Source of the DNA: an uncultured Acetatifactor sp.
Lineage (GTDB): Bacteria; Bacillota; Clostridia; Lachnospirales; Lachnospiraceae
Length of the DNA stretch: 24,932 nucleotides
Reading direction: 5' to 3'
Assembly (NCBI GenBank): GCA_910585665.1
Contig: CAJUFI010000031.1
Coordinates: forward strand, 22,343 to 47,274
Position 1 is the first letter of the stretch. Each line of letters opens with the position of its first letter. The notes under the pieces are model-generated. The model was given only the letters and a program-made list of their open reading frames with translations. It was not told where the DNA came from and did no database searches. Shown one piece after another: positions 1 through 7,278 of the stretch. Position numbers and translations under genes: made by a program.

Positions 1-118
1 TAGCGGGCTGCACAGAGGTGGGGAGCCATACGCACAACATCTGCGGCGTAGCGGGCTGCACAGAGGTGGGGAGCCATACGCACAACACCTGTGGCGTAGC
101 AGGCTGCACGCTGACCGG
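1..118 (+). repeat. 48-bp tandem repeat, two full copies plus a diverged third
   Basis: Copy 1 is 1-48 and copy 2 is 49-96; they differ at only a few positions. A third copy starts at 97 and diverges after about 14 bases. The period is a multiple of three and the repeat encodes the Cys/His unit of the partial gene, so it is a coding repeat rather than a CRISPR array. The array may extend upstream of the window. Confidence 0.85.
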
Positions 119-179
119 AGAACACAGCCATGGAAACGGTGGGTGCCATCGGCAGTCCGGCCATGGGTGCCATCATTGA
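1..179 (+). CDS. C-terminal end of a Cys/His-rich repeat protein (5' truncated by the window)
   Basis: Frame 3 is open from the window edge to the TGA at 177-179 and gives 58 residues. Two nearly identical 16-residue units read AGCTEVGSHTHNxCGV, and a diverged third begins AGCTLTGEHSH. The segment then ends in a Gly/Cys/His-rich tail. The conserved Cys and H-x-H pattern repeats in register with the 48-bp DNA repeat, and the two copies differ mainly at wobble or conservative sites, which supports a coding role. Similar short Cys...HTH repeats are known from secreted Firmicute surface proteins, where they are usually unassigned; metal binding is an inference from the Cys/His spacing. The start, any signal peptide and the other domains lie outside the window, so the full function cannot be named. 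It lies upstream of an Hsp70 relic on the same strand. Confidence 0.55.
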   Translation, partial: AGCTEVGSHTHNICGVAGCTEVGSHTHNTCGVAGCTLTGEHSHGNGGCHRQSGHGCHH

Positions 180-367
180 GGGCCGATGCAATAAATAAGG
201 TTCTATCAAAATTATGGTTTGCCTAACGAAGCATTGCTGTAGGCCAACAGAATAATGAAACAATGTCAGAGCGTGTAGAGACAGTCTATGCGCTCTTTTT
301 TGCAAAGGGGCGTCAAAGGAGGAAGCCCGGCAGCTTGACAGATCTGCCAAAAAGGCGGAGGGAGATT

Positions 368-560
368 ATGGCAGTCATAGGAATTGACCTGGGGACGATG
401 AACAGTCTCGGAACATATTGGAAGGACGGAAGGGTATATCTGATTCCCATGGAGTACGGGCAAGGAACCCATTGTCCTGGGAGAGACGGACCAGGTGGTG
501 GCCTTCGGGGCCGGCATCAGGCAGCTGGTGAAGACATTCTGGCTCCGCAAGGGGCATTGA
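368..560 (+). pseudogene. Hsp70/DnaK-family relic, internally deleted and frameshifted
   Basis: An ATG at 368, preceded by a GGAGGGAG-like ribosome site, opens a frame starting MAVIGIDLGTMNSLGTYW. This is the Hsp70/actin-fold phosphate-1 motif (IGIDLGTTNS in intact family members). After about 30 residues the similarity stops. From 462 a different frame reads KEPIVLGETDQVVAFGAGIR and ends at the TGA 558-560. That second piece resembles the end of the Hsp70 ATPase domain, where family members have D-x-V-A-x-G-A-x-x-Q. About 300 codons of ATPase core and the whole substrate-binding domain are missing, so this is the residue of an internal deletion plus a frameshift and cannot be a working chaperone. 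The first motif is clear; the match of the second piece is weaker. A terminator follows at 607. Confidence 0.6.
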
Positions 561-606
561 GGGGAGGAAAACAAAATAACCGCTTGTCCTTAACAGGCGA
601 ACATTG

Positions 607-641
607 AAACAGGAAATCAGGAAAAAGTTTCCTGTTTTTTT
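607..641 (+). terminator. Rho-independent terminator after the Hsp70 relic
   Basis: AAACAGGAAA (607-616) pairs perfectly with TTTCCTGTTT (628-637) around an 11-nt loop, and the T run continues to 641. It closes the upstream transcription unit and separates it from the LysM-protein gene. Confidence 0.8.
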
Positions 642-723
642 GTGGGGGCAGGGGAGGACGGTGCGGATTCCGGAAAGCTGTGGCAAAGAAGATGCACAGG
701 CGCGGCACAAAAGCCGGCACATG

Positions 724-752
724 TTGAAGCAGAGCGAAAAATGTAATAAAAT
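724..752 (+). promoter_or_regulatory. Sigma-A-type promoter of the LysM-protein gene
   Basis: TTGAAG (724-729) and TAAAAT (747-752) are separated by 17 nt. The predicted transcript start, about 759, coincides with the first base of a perfect inverted repeat. The boxes match consensus at 4/6 and 5/6 positions. It is the only good promoter between the terminator at 607 and the gene start at 827. Confidence 0.5.
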
Positions 753-758
753 TTCTGA

Positions 759-799
759 AAATCCGATACCTCGTTTACCGGATGCGTTGTATCGGATTT
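759..799 (+). promoter_or_regulatory. 5'-end hairpin in the LysM-protein leader
   Basis: AAATCCGATAC (759-769) and GTATCGGATTT (789-799) form a perfect 11-bp stem with a 19-nt loop, 11 nt before the GGAGG ribosome site at 811-815. There is no T run, so it is not an ordinary terminator. It could protect the 5' end of the mRNA, or be a protein operator as DNA. Confidence 0.55.
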
Positions 800-826
800 A
801 TAAAGGGAAAGGAGGATTTCGATGAA

Positions 827-3800
827 ATGAAATCAATGAAACGTGGCATGGCAGTGCTCTTGGCAGCGCTGCTGATGGTGCCGGCGCCGCCAGCAAGGGC
901 GGAGGGGACGACGTTTATCCCGGGTATAGAAGCCGGGGAAGACAGTGGCCTGCCTGTTACGGCGGAGGACTTGGCCGTGAAGATCTCCGGTAATGCCCAA
1001 GGCGCCGTTGACGGAACCGGATCTGGAGAAGGCTCCGGAACAGCCGCAGACGAAGGCGCGGAGCAGGACGATCCTGCCCAGGCGGCAGACGTCGGCGCTG
1101 GTGCAGATGGAGAATCTGACGCAACAGGGAATCCGGATGGCGCAGAGGGTGATGATGCCGGTTCTGGCAATGGGGCAGAAGAAGCGGCAGACGACACCGA
1201 TGACACCGGAGCCGGGAGTGTGGCAGGCGGCGACGGCAGCGGAGCCGGGGATGCAGCAGGCGGCGACGGCGAAGCCGGGGATGCGGCAGGCGACGGCAGC
1301 GGAGCCGGAAATGCAGCAGACGACGGCAGCGGAGCCGGGGATGCAGCAGGCGGCAACGGCAGTGAAGCCGGGGATGCAGCAGGCGGCGACGATGGCAGCG
1401 GGACTGGTGACGCTACAGGCGGCAACGATGGCAGCGGAGCCGGGGACGCAGCAGGCGATGACGGCAGTGAAGCCGGGGATGCAGCAGACGGCAGCACCGG
1501 CAATGGAGCCGGAGATGGCTCTGACAGCGCGTCAGATGCGGGCAACGATGCCGCAGACGGCGCAAACGGAGATGAGGACGATGCCGGGGCTGGCGATGAG
1601 GCCGGTGACGGCACAGGGGCGGATTCCGATAGCGAGCCAGACGGCAGTGATGCGGATGAGTCCGAAAAGGAAGACGGAGAAGTAGTTGACAACGAGGAGG
1701 ACGATCTGAAGGATAATGAGGGTGAGGAAGGCGATGATATGGACCAGCCTTCGGAAGAACTGTCCGAATGGGACGGGAACGGAATCCTGTTCAGCACTGG
1801 CGGAGAGTATCGGCTTGTAGTAGAGCCCGGCAGCCCTGCCCTTGAGGAGTACGCAGAGATTGCGGATGCCTTCAGCCAGGACGGAAGCTATACTATCCGG
1901 ATTCCGGAGGAGGATCCTTTCTTCCCCTATGAGGTTCAGTTCGCAGACCCGGAGTTCGAGGAAGTGGAGAATGTATGGTTCATGACTCCGGATTCCACGG
2001 TGGAGTTCGGCGGACATACTTTCCGGGTGGAGGCGGATTTCACAGGAAACGTGGTCACACAGCTTAGCCTGAACATCGCCGGGGATACGGTAATCATCTA
2101 TCCTGAGGAGAAGACGTTCGGCGGCGCGGCTCCGATATCGCTGCTTCCGCTGAAGGAAGTATATCTCGGAGGTATCGATGTGACCGGCTATACGCCATTG
2201 GAGCTGACCATGGTGTCTATCGGATCCATTTTCACCGGTCATGCAGAGTTGACGGATACAGACAGAATCATGTGGACCACATCTTATTCTTCCAACGGTG
2301 CTGGGCCGGATTACACAATCAGCCAGGCGGGTGACTGTATAAACTTAAGCTATGCCAGCAGCTTCCAGATGATTGTAGGGGAGCCGGATCAATTGGCAGC
2401 GGACAATGTCCGTTATCTGGTGAACCTGAGCAGATCCAGCAGTGAAGGGTGGCTGATGCCGCTGTTCTATGGACAGGATGAGGACGGAACCCGGACGGAG
2501 GTTGTGATAAAAAGGGATTCCTATTATTCATATGATGAGTACGGATACGAGAATATCTACTTGTCATCACTACAGGGGATCTACAAAGAAGGGTATCTGG
2601 CTTTAGGGATTAACACAGAGAATTATGTGAATACGAAATTCACGACAGTCAAGGCTTTTGAAGGCCACTACAAATCAGCCCAAGAAGCCATGGCAGCGAC
2701 AGAAGTCACGGACAAGATTTTCTGCACGGATATGACGCAGAAGGATACAGGTTACAAAATGAGCCAGTATACCTCTTCTTATATCACGCTGGTGTCCTTT
2801 GACGGACAGGGGAATGTGACAGGGTGTCTGCCCGTCATTCTTTATTATAGTAATCTGAGCTCTTATATAAGCGTGAATTCGCTGTACACGGCTGACGGAA
2901 GCTATGTGCCTGCCAGTTTCAGTATCAGATATGAGGATGGCTGCAATTATTATACGCTGGGATTGTATCCGGATAACCCGGTGGATAGGATGTACGCGCA
3001 AGGCCTTACATATTATCTTGATGGAGAGAGGGACAATTCCGCAGTAACGGCTGCGTATGTGGGCTTGTATTCAAGCATTGCAGAGGCCAGGGAAGCGGCA
3101 GCAGAAAATATTAAAGGTGAGCTGTTTGGAACAGGATATGTGGCAGACTATTCAGAGGGCATATTCTTTACGGTATTTGTCGGAGAGGACGGTGCAGAAG
3201 GGCAGAGGATATATAAATACAATTTCAAGGTAGTAGAAAGAGAAGAAGTGCCCGTGGATGAGCCGGAAGACTATGTGGACGACCTAAACAGCGGTACAGC
3301 AGTGCAGTTCGGTAGTCTGAGAGGCGGGGAAGGGCGTTATGTGGCCAGCTTCGCGCTGCAGGACTCCTATGCGGAGAACAACTATATCGTATATCTTGTA
3401 AATGAGGATGTGGACAGAAGTAATTTGGCGCCTACCTTCACCATTCGCTATGAAGGCCTGAAGCTTTACGCGGAAGGCAGCAGTGCACCGGAAGTCAGCG
3501 GGGAGAGCTATCACGATTTCTCCAAAGGGCCGGTGCAGTACACTGCTTCTTCCGAGGATAAGAGCCACTCAAAGAATTATTGGGTGCAGGTGGTCACGAA
3601 GGAGGAAGCGGCCGGACAAATCTTCATGAACAGCCTGGCAGATCCAGACGTGACGACGAGCATGAAGGATGGCACTGTATATACCACGAGAGAAGTGATG
3701 CTGGATTCCCTGCATAGCTATAAGCATGACATCATGCTGGCGAACATGGGAGCCCAGGCGATTGAAGGTCTGGCCGCGGAGTTGGTCTCCGATTCCCTGG

Positions 3801-5338
3801 AACTAGATGATTACTGGACCCTGAATGGAAACCATGAACTGTCCGGCTTCACCACTACGAATCAGACGACAAGCTATGGGAAACTTTCCAATCTTGCCAT
3901 GCTGCGTCTGCGGAGGAAGGCGGATGTGGCAGACGGTGTGGACGTGTCCGGCACCCTGACCATCAAGTCCGGCGAGACGGTGCTGATGGTGATAACCCTT
4001 ACCGGTACCGTGGGCGACCCTACCATCACCACCACGGAAATCCCGGAAGCGGTCAAGTACGTTCCTTACGGTACCATGATTCAGAGCAGCAACAAATACA
4101 GCTGGAACGAGGTGACTTTCGAACTTGCTTCCGGCGCATTGCCGGGCGGCATGGTAATCAAGCCCAACGGCGAGCTGTACGGCGTGCCCACAGAGGCAGG
4201 CGAATTCACTTTCAGCGTGAGGATGCACAACAGCCATGGCGGCTTCAGCGACCGTGTCAAGGAGTTCACGATGGTGGTGAAGGAAAACACGGATGAGAAC
4301 GTGGACAATGCCACCGATGAGAACTATGAACTGACGGAGCGCGTGGCCTATCTGTACGACAGCAGCCTGGGCGACCAGACGATGGTCTCCCAAGGTGAAT
4401 TTGGGGAGTTCGTGGATCTGTGGCTGGACGGCGTGAAGCTGGAGAAGGGCGTGGACTATGACGCGGAATCCGGCAGCACCAGGGTCACAATCTACTCCCA
4501 GACGCTGGACGGTCAGGGAGAAGGCACGCATACCCTCGGTATCGAGTTCCGCTCTTCCGACACCGATGACGTGAAAGCAGCGGCACAGAACTATGTAATC
4601 GAATCAGACGATCCGGATGACGACAAGCCCGGTGAAGACAACCCGGACGATAACAAGCCCGGAGAAGACGATCCGGACGACAACAAGCCCGGAGAAGACA
4701 ATCCGGACGACAACAAGCCCGGTGAAGACGACCCGGACGACAACAAGCCCGGCGGCAACACCCCCGGAGGGAACAGGCCCGGCGGCAACACCCCTGGCGG
4801 CAACAGGCCCGGCGGAAATACCTCTGGGAACGGAAGTTCCTCCGGCAATACCGGATCTGCAGGCAACAGCGGGGCAGCCGGCGGAAGCGGCTCCAACAGC
4901 GGCGCTGCCGCTTCGGGAGTCTCCACAGTGGTGGAACCGGGCACTTCCTCAGTGACCTACACAGTCGAAAGGGGCGACACCCTGTGGAAGATCGCGGTGA
5001 AGTTCTACGGCGACGGGAACCAGTGGCGGAAGATCTACGAGGACAACAGGAACATATTAAGCGACCCTAACAAGATTTACGCAGGTCAGGTGCTGGTCAT
5101 CCGGTTGGCCGATTCGGCGGAAGGCCAGGATGGCGCGGCAGCAGGCCAGGGCAACGGAGCGGGCAGTTCCGCGGCGGGCGGCACCTACACAGTGCAACCT
5201 GGCGACAGCCTGTGGAAGATCGCGGCGAAAGTCTACGGAAACGGACGCAGATGGAGGCAGATCTACGAGGCGAATGCGGACAGGCTTCCGGATGCCTCCA
5301 GGATTTACGCAGGCCAGGTGCTGGTGATTCCGGAATGA
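827..5338 (+). CDS. Large secreted acidic-repeat protein with two C-terminal LysM domains
   Basis: The product has 1503 residues. The start at 827 is chosen because GGAGG lies at 811-815 and the first residues form a signal peptide: basic start, hydrophobic core, then a PPARA cleavage site. Residues of about 60-310 are a low-complexity, very acidic Gly/Ala/Asp tract of imperfect GSGAGDAAG-type repeats. A long middle part (about 320-1060) is Tyr- and Asp-rich, looks beta-strand-like and is not recognised. About 1070-1153 resembles a putative Ig domain (He_PIG type, with GELYGVPTEAGEFTFSV). About 1175-1250 resembles an X2-like beta-sandwich. Then come DDPDDNKPGE repeats, a Gly/Asn/Pro linker, and LysM domains at about 1377-1427 and 1453-1503, each with a GD(T/S)LWKIA motif. 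LysM binds peptidoglycan, so the protein is probably held non-covalently on the wall; there is no LPXTG motif. It stands alone between two terminators. The role of the middle region is unknown. Confidence 0.85.
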   Translation: MKSMKRGMAVLLAALLMVPAPPARAEGTTFIPGIEAGEDSGLPVTAEDLAVKISGNAQGAVDGTGSGEGSGTAADEGAEQDDPAQAADVGAGADGESDATGNPDGAEGDDAGSGNGAEEAADDTDDTGAGSVAGGDGSGAGDAAGGDGEAGDAAGDGSGAGNAADDGSGAGDAAGGNGSEAGDAAGGDDGSGTGDATGGNDGSGAGDAAGDDGSEAGDAADGSTGNGAGDGSDSASDAGNDAADGANGDEDDAGAGDEAGDGTGADSDSEPDGSDADESEKEDGEVVDNEEDDLKDNEGEEGDDMDQPSEELSEWDGNGILFSTGGEYRLVVEPGSPALEEYAEIADAFSQDGSYTIRIPEEDPFFPYEVQFADPEFEEVENVWFMTPDSTVEFGGHTFRVEADFTGNVVTQLSLNIAGDTVIIYPEEKTFGGAAPISLLPLKEVYLGGIDVTGYTPLELTMVSIGSIFTGHAELTDTDRIMWTTSYSSNGAGPDYTISQAGDCINLSYASSFQMIVGEPDQLAADNVRYLVNLSRSSSEGWLMPLFYGQDEDGTRTEVVIKRDSYYSYDEYGYENIYLSSLQGIYKEGYLALGINTENYVNTKFTTVKAFEGHYKSAQEAMAATEVTDKIFCTDMTQKDTGYKMSQYTSSYITLVSFDGQGNVTGCLPVILYYSNLSSYISVNSLYTADGSYVPASFSIRYEDGCNYYTLGLYPDNPVDRMYAQGLTYYLDGERDNSAVTAAYVGLYSSIAEAREAAAENIKGELFGTGYVADYSEGIFFTVFVGEDGAEGQRIYKYNFKVVEREEVPVDEPEDYVDDLNSGTAVQFGSLRGGEGRYVASFALQDSYAENNYIVYLVNEDVDRSNLAPTFTIRYEGLKLYAEGSSAPEVSGESYHDFSKGPVQYTASSEDKSHSKNYWVQVVTKEEAAGQIFMNSLADPDVTTSMKDGTVYTTREVMLDSLHSYKHDIMLANMGAQAIEGLAAELVSDSLELDDYWTLNGNHELSGFTTTNQTTSYGKLSNLAMLRLRRKADVADGVDVSGTLTIKSGETVLMVITLTGTVGDPTITTTEIPEAVKYVPYGTMIQSSNKYSWNEVTFELASGALPGGMVIKPNGELYGVPTEAGEFTFSVRMHNSHGGFSDRVKEFTMVVKENTDENVDNATDENYELTERVAYLYDSSLGDQTMVSQGEFGEFVDLWLDGVKLEKGVDYDAESGSTRVTIYSQTLDGQGEGTHTLGIEFRSSDTDDVKAAAQNYVIESDDPDDDKPGEDNPDDNKPGEDDPDDNKPGEDNPDDNKPGEDDPDDNKPGGNTPGGNRPGGNTPGGNRPGGNTSGNGSSSGNTGSAGNSGAAGGSGSNSGAAASGVSTVVEPGTSSVTYTVERGDTLWKIAVKFYGDGNQWRKIYEDNRNILSDPNKIYAGQVLVIRLADSAEGQDGAAAGQGNGAGSSAAGGTYTVQPGDSLWKIAAKVYGNGRRWRQIYEANADRLPDASRIYAGQVLVIPE
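1222..1516 (+). repeat. Imperfect 30-36-bp coding repeats (acidic Gly/Ala/Asp tract)
   Basis: Eight or nine units of the type GSGAGDAAGGD follow each other. All unit lengths are multiples of three. Units vary by replacement of Gly by Asp or Asn and by one-codon gains or losses, as expected from slippage under a coding constraint. Copy number is probably variable between strains. Confidence 0.8.
4607..4816 (+). repeat. 30-bp coding repeats in the LysM-protein linker
   Basis: Five 30-bp units (4607-4756) encode D-(D/N)-PDDNKPGE, followed by two further 30-bp units encoding NTPGGNRPGG (4757-4816). They form a hydrophilic stalk just before the LysM domains, likely a spacer through the cell wall. 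Confidence 0.85.
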
Positions 5339-5353
5339 CATAATGTTTTATGC

Positions 5354-5378
5354 AAGAGGCGGTGACGAACCGCCTTTT
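5354..5378 (+). terminator. Rho-independent terminator of the LysM-protein gene
   Basis: AGGCGGT (5357-5363) pairs with ACCGCCT (5369-5375) around a GACGA loop. The stem can be lengthened through 5354/5378 and ends in TTTT. It lies 16 nt after the stop codon. Confidence 0.8.
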
Positions 5379-5452
5379 GTATTGCCATGAAAAGAGGGGA
5401 GACGGCTTCTGGGCGGAAATCCGGCATCCCGGCGGGCATTCGTATAAAGTCA

Positions 5453-5481
5453 TTGACAATGTATATACTATTGTATATACT
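5453..5481 (+). promoter_or_regulatory. Promoter and probable operator of the toxin-antitoxin pair
   Basis: TTGACA (5453-5458), a 17-nt spacer and TATACT (5476-5481) make a near-consensus promoter. The spacer and -10 box hold two copies of the self-complementary octamer GTATATAC (5461-5468 and 5473-5480) with a 12-bp period. AbrB-fold antitoxins bind palindromes in their own promoter, so autorepression by the MazE-like product is the likely role. Confidence 0.7.
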
Positions 5482-5505
5482 GACTATAGGGAAGGAGATG
5501 ATTTT

Positions 5506-5751
5506 ATGCAAGCAACAATTCAAAAATGGGGAAATTCACAGGGAATAAGAATACCAAAAGCATTTCTTGATGCATTGGGAATGGTGGAAAACGATCTTGT
5601 GGAACTTAATAGGGTTGAGGATAATATCGTGATTACAAAGGTTAAAAAAGAAAAAGAGATAACTTTGGAAGATATATTTAAAGATTATGACGGGGAGTAT
5701 AAAGCTGAGGAATTTGATTGGGGTTCTTCTGTTGGAAAGGAAGTATGGTAA
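5506..5751 (+). CDS. mazE: MazE/AbrB-type antitoxin
   Basis: An 81-residue protein whose start at 5506 has GAAGGAG at 5491-5497. The N-terminal half, QKWGNSQGIRIPKAFLDALG (residues 6-25), is the SpoVT/AbrB swapped-hairpin DNA-binding motif typical of MazE-family antitoxins. The acidic C-terminal third (LEDIFKDYDGEYKAEEFDW) fits the extended segment that wraps around and blocks a MazF toxin. The gene overlaps the downstream toxin gene, so the two are translationally coupled, with the antitoxin first as is usual. It probably represses its own promoter through the GTATATAC palindromes. Base composition is clearly more AT-rich than the LysM gene upstream, which suggests acquisition. The family is certain; the exact gene symbol is by analogy. 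Confidence 0.85.
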   Translation: MQATIQKWGNSQGIRIPKAFLDALGMVENDLVELNRVEDNIVITKVKKEKEITLEDIFKDYDGEYKAEEFDWGSSVGKEVW

Positions 5752-6077
5752 TGTATAATCCGAAACAAGGTGATATTGTATTCTTGGACTTCAGCCCACA
5801 ATCCGGACATGAGCAGGCAGGAAGAAGACCTGGAGTGGTTATCAGTAATGAACAGTTTTTTGTTAGAACTAAAGCTGCTGTTGTATGCCCGATTACCAAT
5901 ACGAGTAACAAATTTCCGCTGCATATACCCTTGGATAATAGAACGGAAACGACAGGTGTGATATTGACGGAACATATGAAATGCTTGAATGTGATCAGCA
6001 GGAATATACAGTTTGTAGAGAAGATGCCAGAGGACTTATTGGAAAAGACATTGGCATATGTTAAGGCATTTTTCTGA
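5745..6077 (+). CDS. mazF: MazF/PemK-type endoribonuclease toxin
   Basis: A 110-residue protein starting MVMYNPKQGDIVFLDFSP, the conserved N-terminus of MazF-family mRNA interferases. GHEQAGRRPG (residues 21-30) contains the conserved Arg loop and CPITN (48-52) the conserved Thr region of the active site. Members cut single-stranded mRNA at short sequence motifs and arrest growth; the MazE-like neighbour neutralises them. The length is normal and no key residue is missing, so the toxin looks active. The start at 5745 overlaps the antitoxin by 7 nt. An alternative ATG at 5751, overlapping by one base, has a better spaced AAAGGA site and gives MYNPKQGD. The cleavage motif cannot be read from sequence. 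Confidence 0.88.
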   Translation: MVMYNPKQGDIVFLDFSPQSGHEQAGRRPGVVISNEQFFVRTKAAVVCPITNTSNKFPLHIPLDNRTETTGVILTEHMKCLNVISRNIQFVEKMPEDLLEKTLAYVKAFF

Positions 6078-6153
6078 TAGATAAAGATGGCAATAAATAA
6101 TAATGAACTTAGATTTAATGAATCTCAAACAGTTACCATTTTACCCGATAATC

Positions 6154-6185
6154 TTTTGTTGGTATATAATTTTGTTGGTATATAA
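6154..6185 (+). repeat. Perfect 16-bp tandem duplication with TATAAT boxes
   Basis: TTTTGTTGGTATATAA occurs twice in direct succession (6154-6169 and 6170-6185). Each copy is followed by T and so carries a TATAAT-type -10 hexamer (6165-6170 and 6181-6186). It lies 39 bp upstream of the next small gene. No convincing -35 box is present, so promoter activity is uncertain. Confidence 0.7.
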
Positions 6186-6224
6186 TAATGAAGAATGAAA
6201 TGTCGCTTTTAATTGGAGGACATT

Positions 6225-6491
6225 ATGAGCAGGAGTTATAAGCATGTGCCATGTTGCAAGGATTATAATAGAGGAATGAAAAAATGTGCCAATAGATATG
6301 TGCGGAGAAATTATTTGGTAGTTCCGTCAGGCATGGCATATAAAAAGCTGTTTTGCTCCTGGAATATTTGTGACTATAAATTTTTACAATCCTTTTCCAT
6401 TTACAGGAAGAAATATTATGAATATAACCGCAGAAAATATTCGGACAGGGAACTATATAGAATGTGGTATAAAGACTATAAAATGAAATAG
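6225..6491 (+). CDS. Small basic conserved-type hypothetical protein (88 aa)
   Basis: The start at 6225 follows GGAGG (6215-6219) by 5 nt. The protein begins MSRSYKHVPCCKD and is rich in Lys, Arg, Tyr and Cys (pairs such as CC and later KKCANRYVRRNY). It has no signal peptide or membrane segment. The N-terminus, x-RSYK-x-x-P-x-C-K-D, resembles a family of small uncharacterised Firmicute proteins often found near mobile genes; no function is established that I know of. The basic and aromatic composition would suit nucleic-acid binding, which is only inference. It sits between the toxin-antitoxin pair and the Fic gene in an AT-rich stretch. Confidence 0.65.
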   Translation: MSRSYKHVPCCKDYNRGMKKCANRYVRRNYLVVPSGMAYKKLFCSWNICDYKFLQSFSIYRKKYYEYNRRKYSDRELYRMWYKDYKMK

Positions 6492-6546
6492 AATGAAATG
6501 CTGTATTCATATCGTTTGATAGGTTCCAATCAAGAAGGTGAGTAAT

Positions 6547-7278
6547 ATGGATAATAAAGAATTCTTGGATTTTTTATTGAGAAGATTTAAAATTGAAAGA
6601 GAAAAATTTGATAGGTCAGGTGTATATGCATATACACAGCGCCTACTTGCTTATAACTCAAATAAAATTGAAGGTAGCACGCTTACTGAGGAACAAACCG
6701 CTTCTTTGTTTGATAATGGAACCTTGCCAAAGTCAGATGATTATTATAGAGCAAAAGATGTTGAGGAAATGAACGGCCATTTTCTTATGTTCAATAAGAT
6801 GTTGGACACATTGGATGAATCGTTATCACAGGAACTGATAAAGCAATTTCATTTTGAATTAAAGTCTGGGGTATTTGAGGATTGTGCCAATGGATATGCC
6901 ATTGGTGATTATAAGCAGCGTCCTAATATGATTGGAATGCACCAAACTGTTAGGCCAGAGAATGTTGCCCGGGAAATGTATTTGCTAATGGATTGGTATG
7001 ACGATCAGATGGCAAATATTTCAGTATTAGCTGAGTTTCACGCAAGATACGAGAGTATTCATCCATTCCAAGATGGGAATGGTAGGACGGGCAGGTTGAT
7101 TCTTTTTAGAGAGTGTTTAAAGAAGGGAATCGTGCCGGTTGTAATTGAAGATACAAATAGAAATGAGTATCTGGAAGCGTTGAAAAAATATAGAGAAGAA
7201 AATGGGCTGGATAAGTTAATCGGATTGTTTGAGAAAGAGCAACAGTTTTATTTTGAGAAGTGTAAATATTTTTTGTAG
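6547..7278 (+). CDS. Fic-domain protein with N-terminal inhibitory motif
   Basis: A 243-residue protein. The core motif HPFQDGNGRTGRL begins at His172 and matches the Fic catalytic loop HPFx(D/E)GN(G/K)R, so all catalytic residues are present. Most Fic enzymes transfer AMP from ATP to a hydroxyl side chain of a target protein. SNKIEG (Ser38 to Gly43) matches the (S/T)xxxE(G/N) inhibitory helix, so this is a self-inhibited (class II-like) Fic, with Glu42 predicted to block productive ATP binding. No separate antitoxin gene is therefore needed. The start at ATG 6547 is preferred over a GTG at 6538 because AAGGTGA overlaps the latter and lies at proper distance from 6547. The target is unknown. 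AT-rich, as are the genes before it. Confidence 0.88.
   Translation: MDNKEFLDFLLRRFKIEREKFDRSGVYAYTQRLLAYNSNKIEGSTLTEEQTASLFDNGTLPKSDDYYRAKDVEEMNGHFLMFNKMLDTLDESLSQELIKQFHFELKSGVFEDCANGYAIGDYKQRPNMIGMHQTVRPENVAREMYLLMDWYDDQMANISVLAEFHARYESIHPFQDGNGRTGRLILFRECLKKGIVPVVIEDTNRNEYLEALKKYREENGLDKLIGLFEKEQQFYFEKCKYFL

Noticed and set aside
1..118. Tandem 48-bp repeats as a CRISPR or regulatory array
   Set aside because: Units are directly adjacent without spacers, in frame, and encode a conserved Cys/His pattern.
775..1797. 340-codon Pro/Ser-rich minus-strand frame opposite the acidic repeat region
   Set aside because: It is the complement of the Gly/Ala/Asp repeats, has no ribosome site, and the plus frame has a signal peptide and LysM domains.
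4617..4955. Thr/Pro-rich plus frame and Pro/Leu/Ser-rich minus frame across the LysM stalk repeats
   Set aside because: Any frame through the perfect 30-bp repeats stays open; only the LysM frame continues into known domains.
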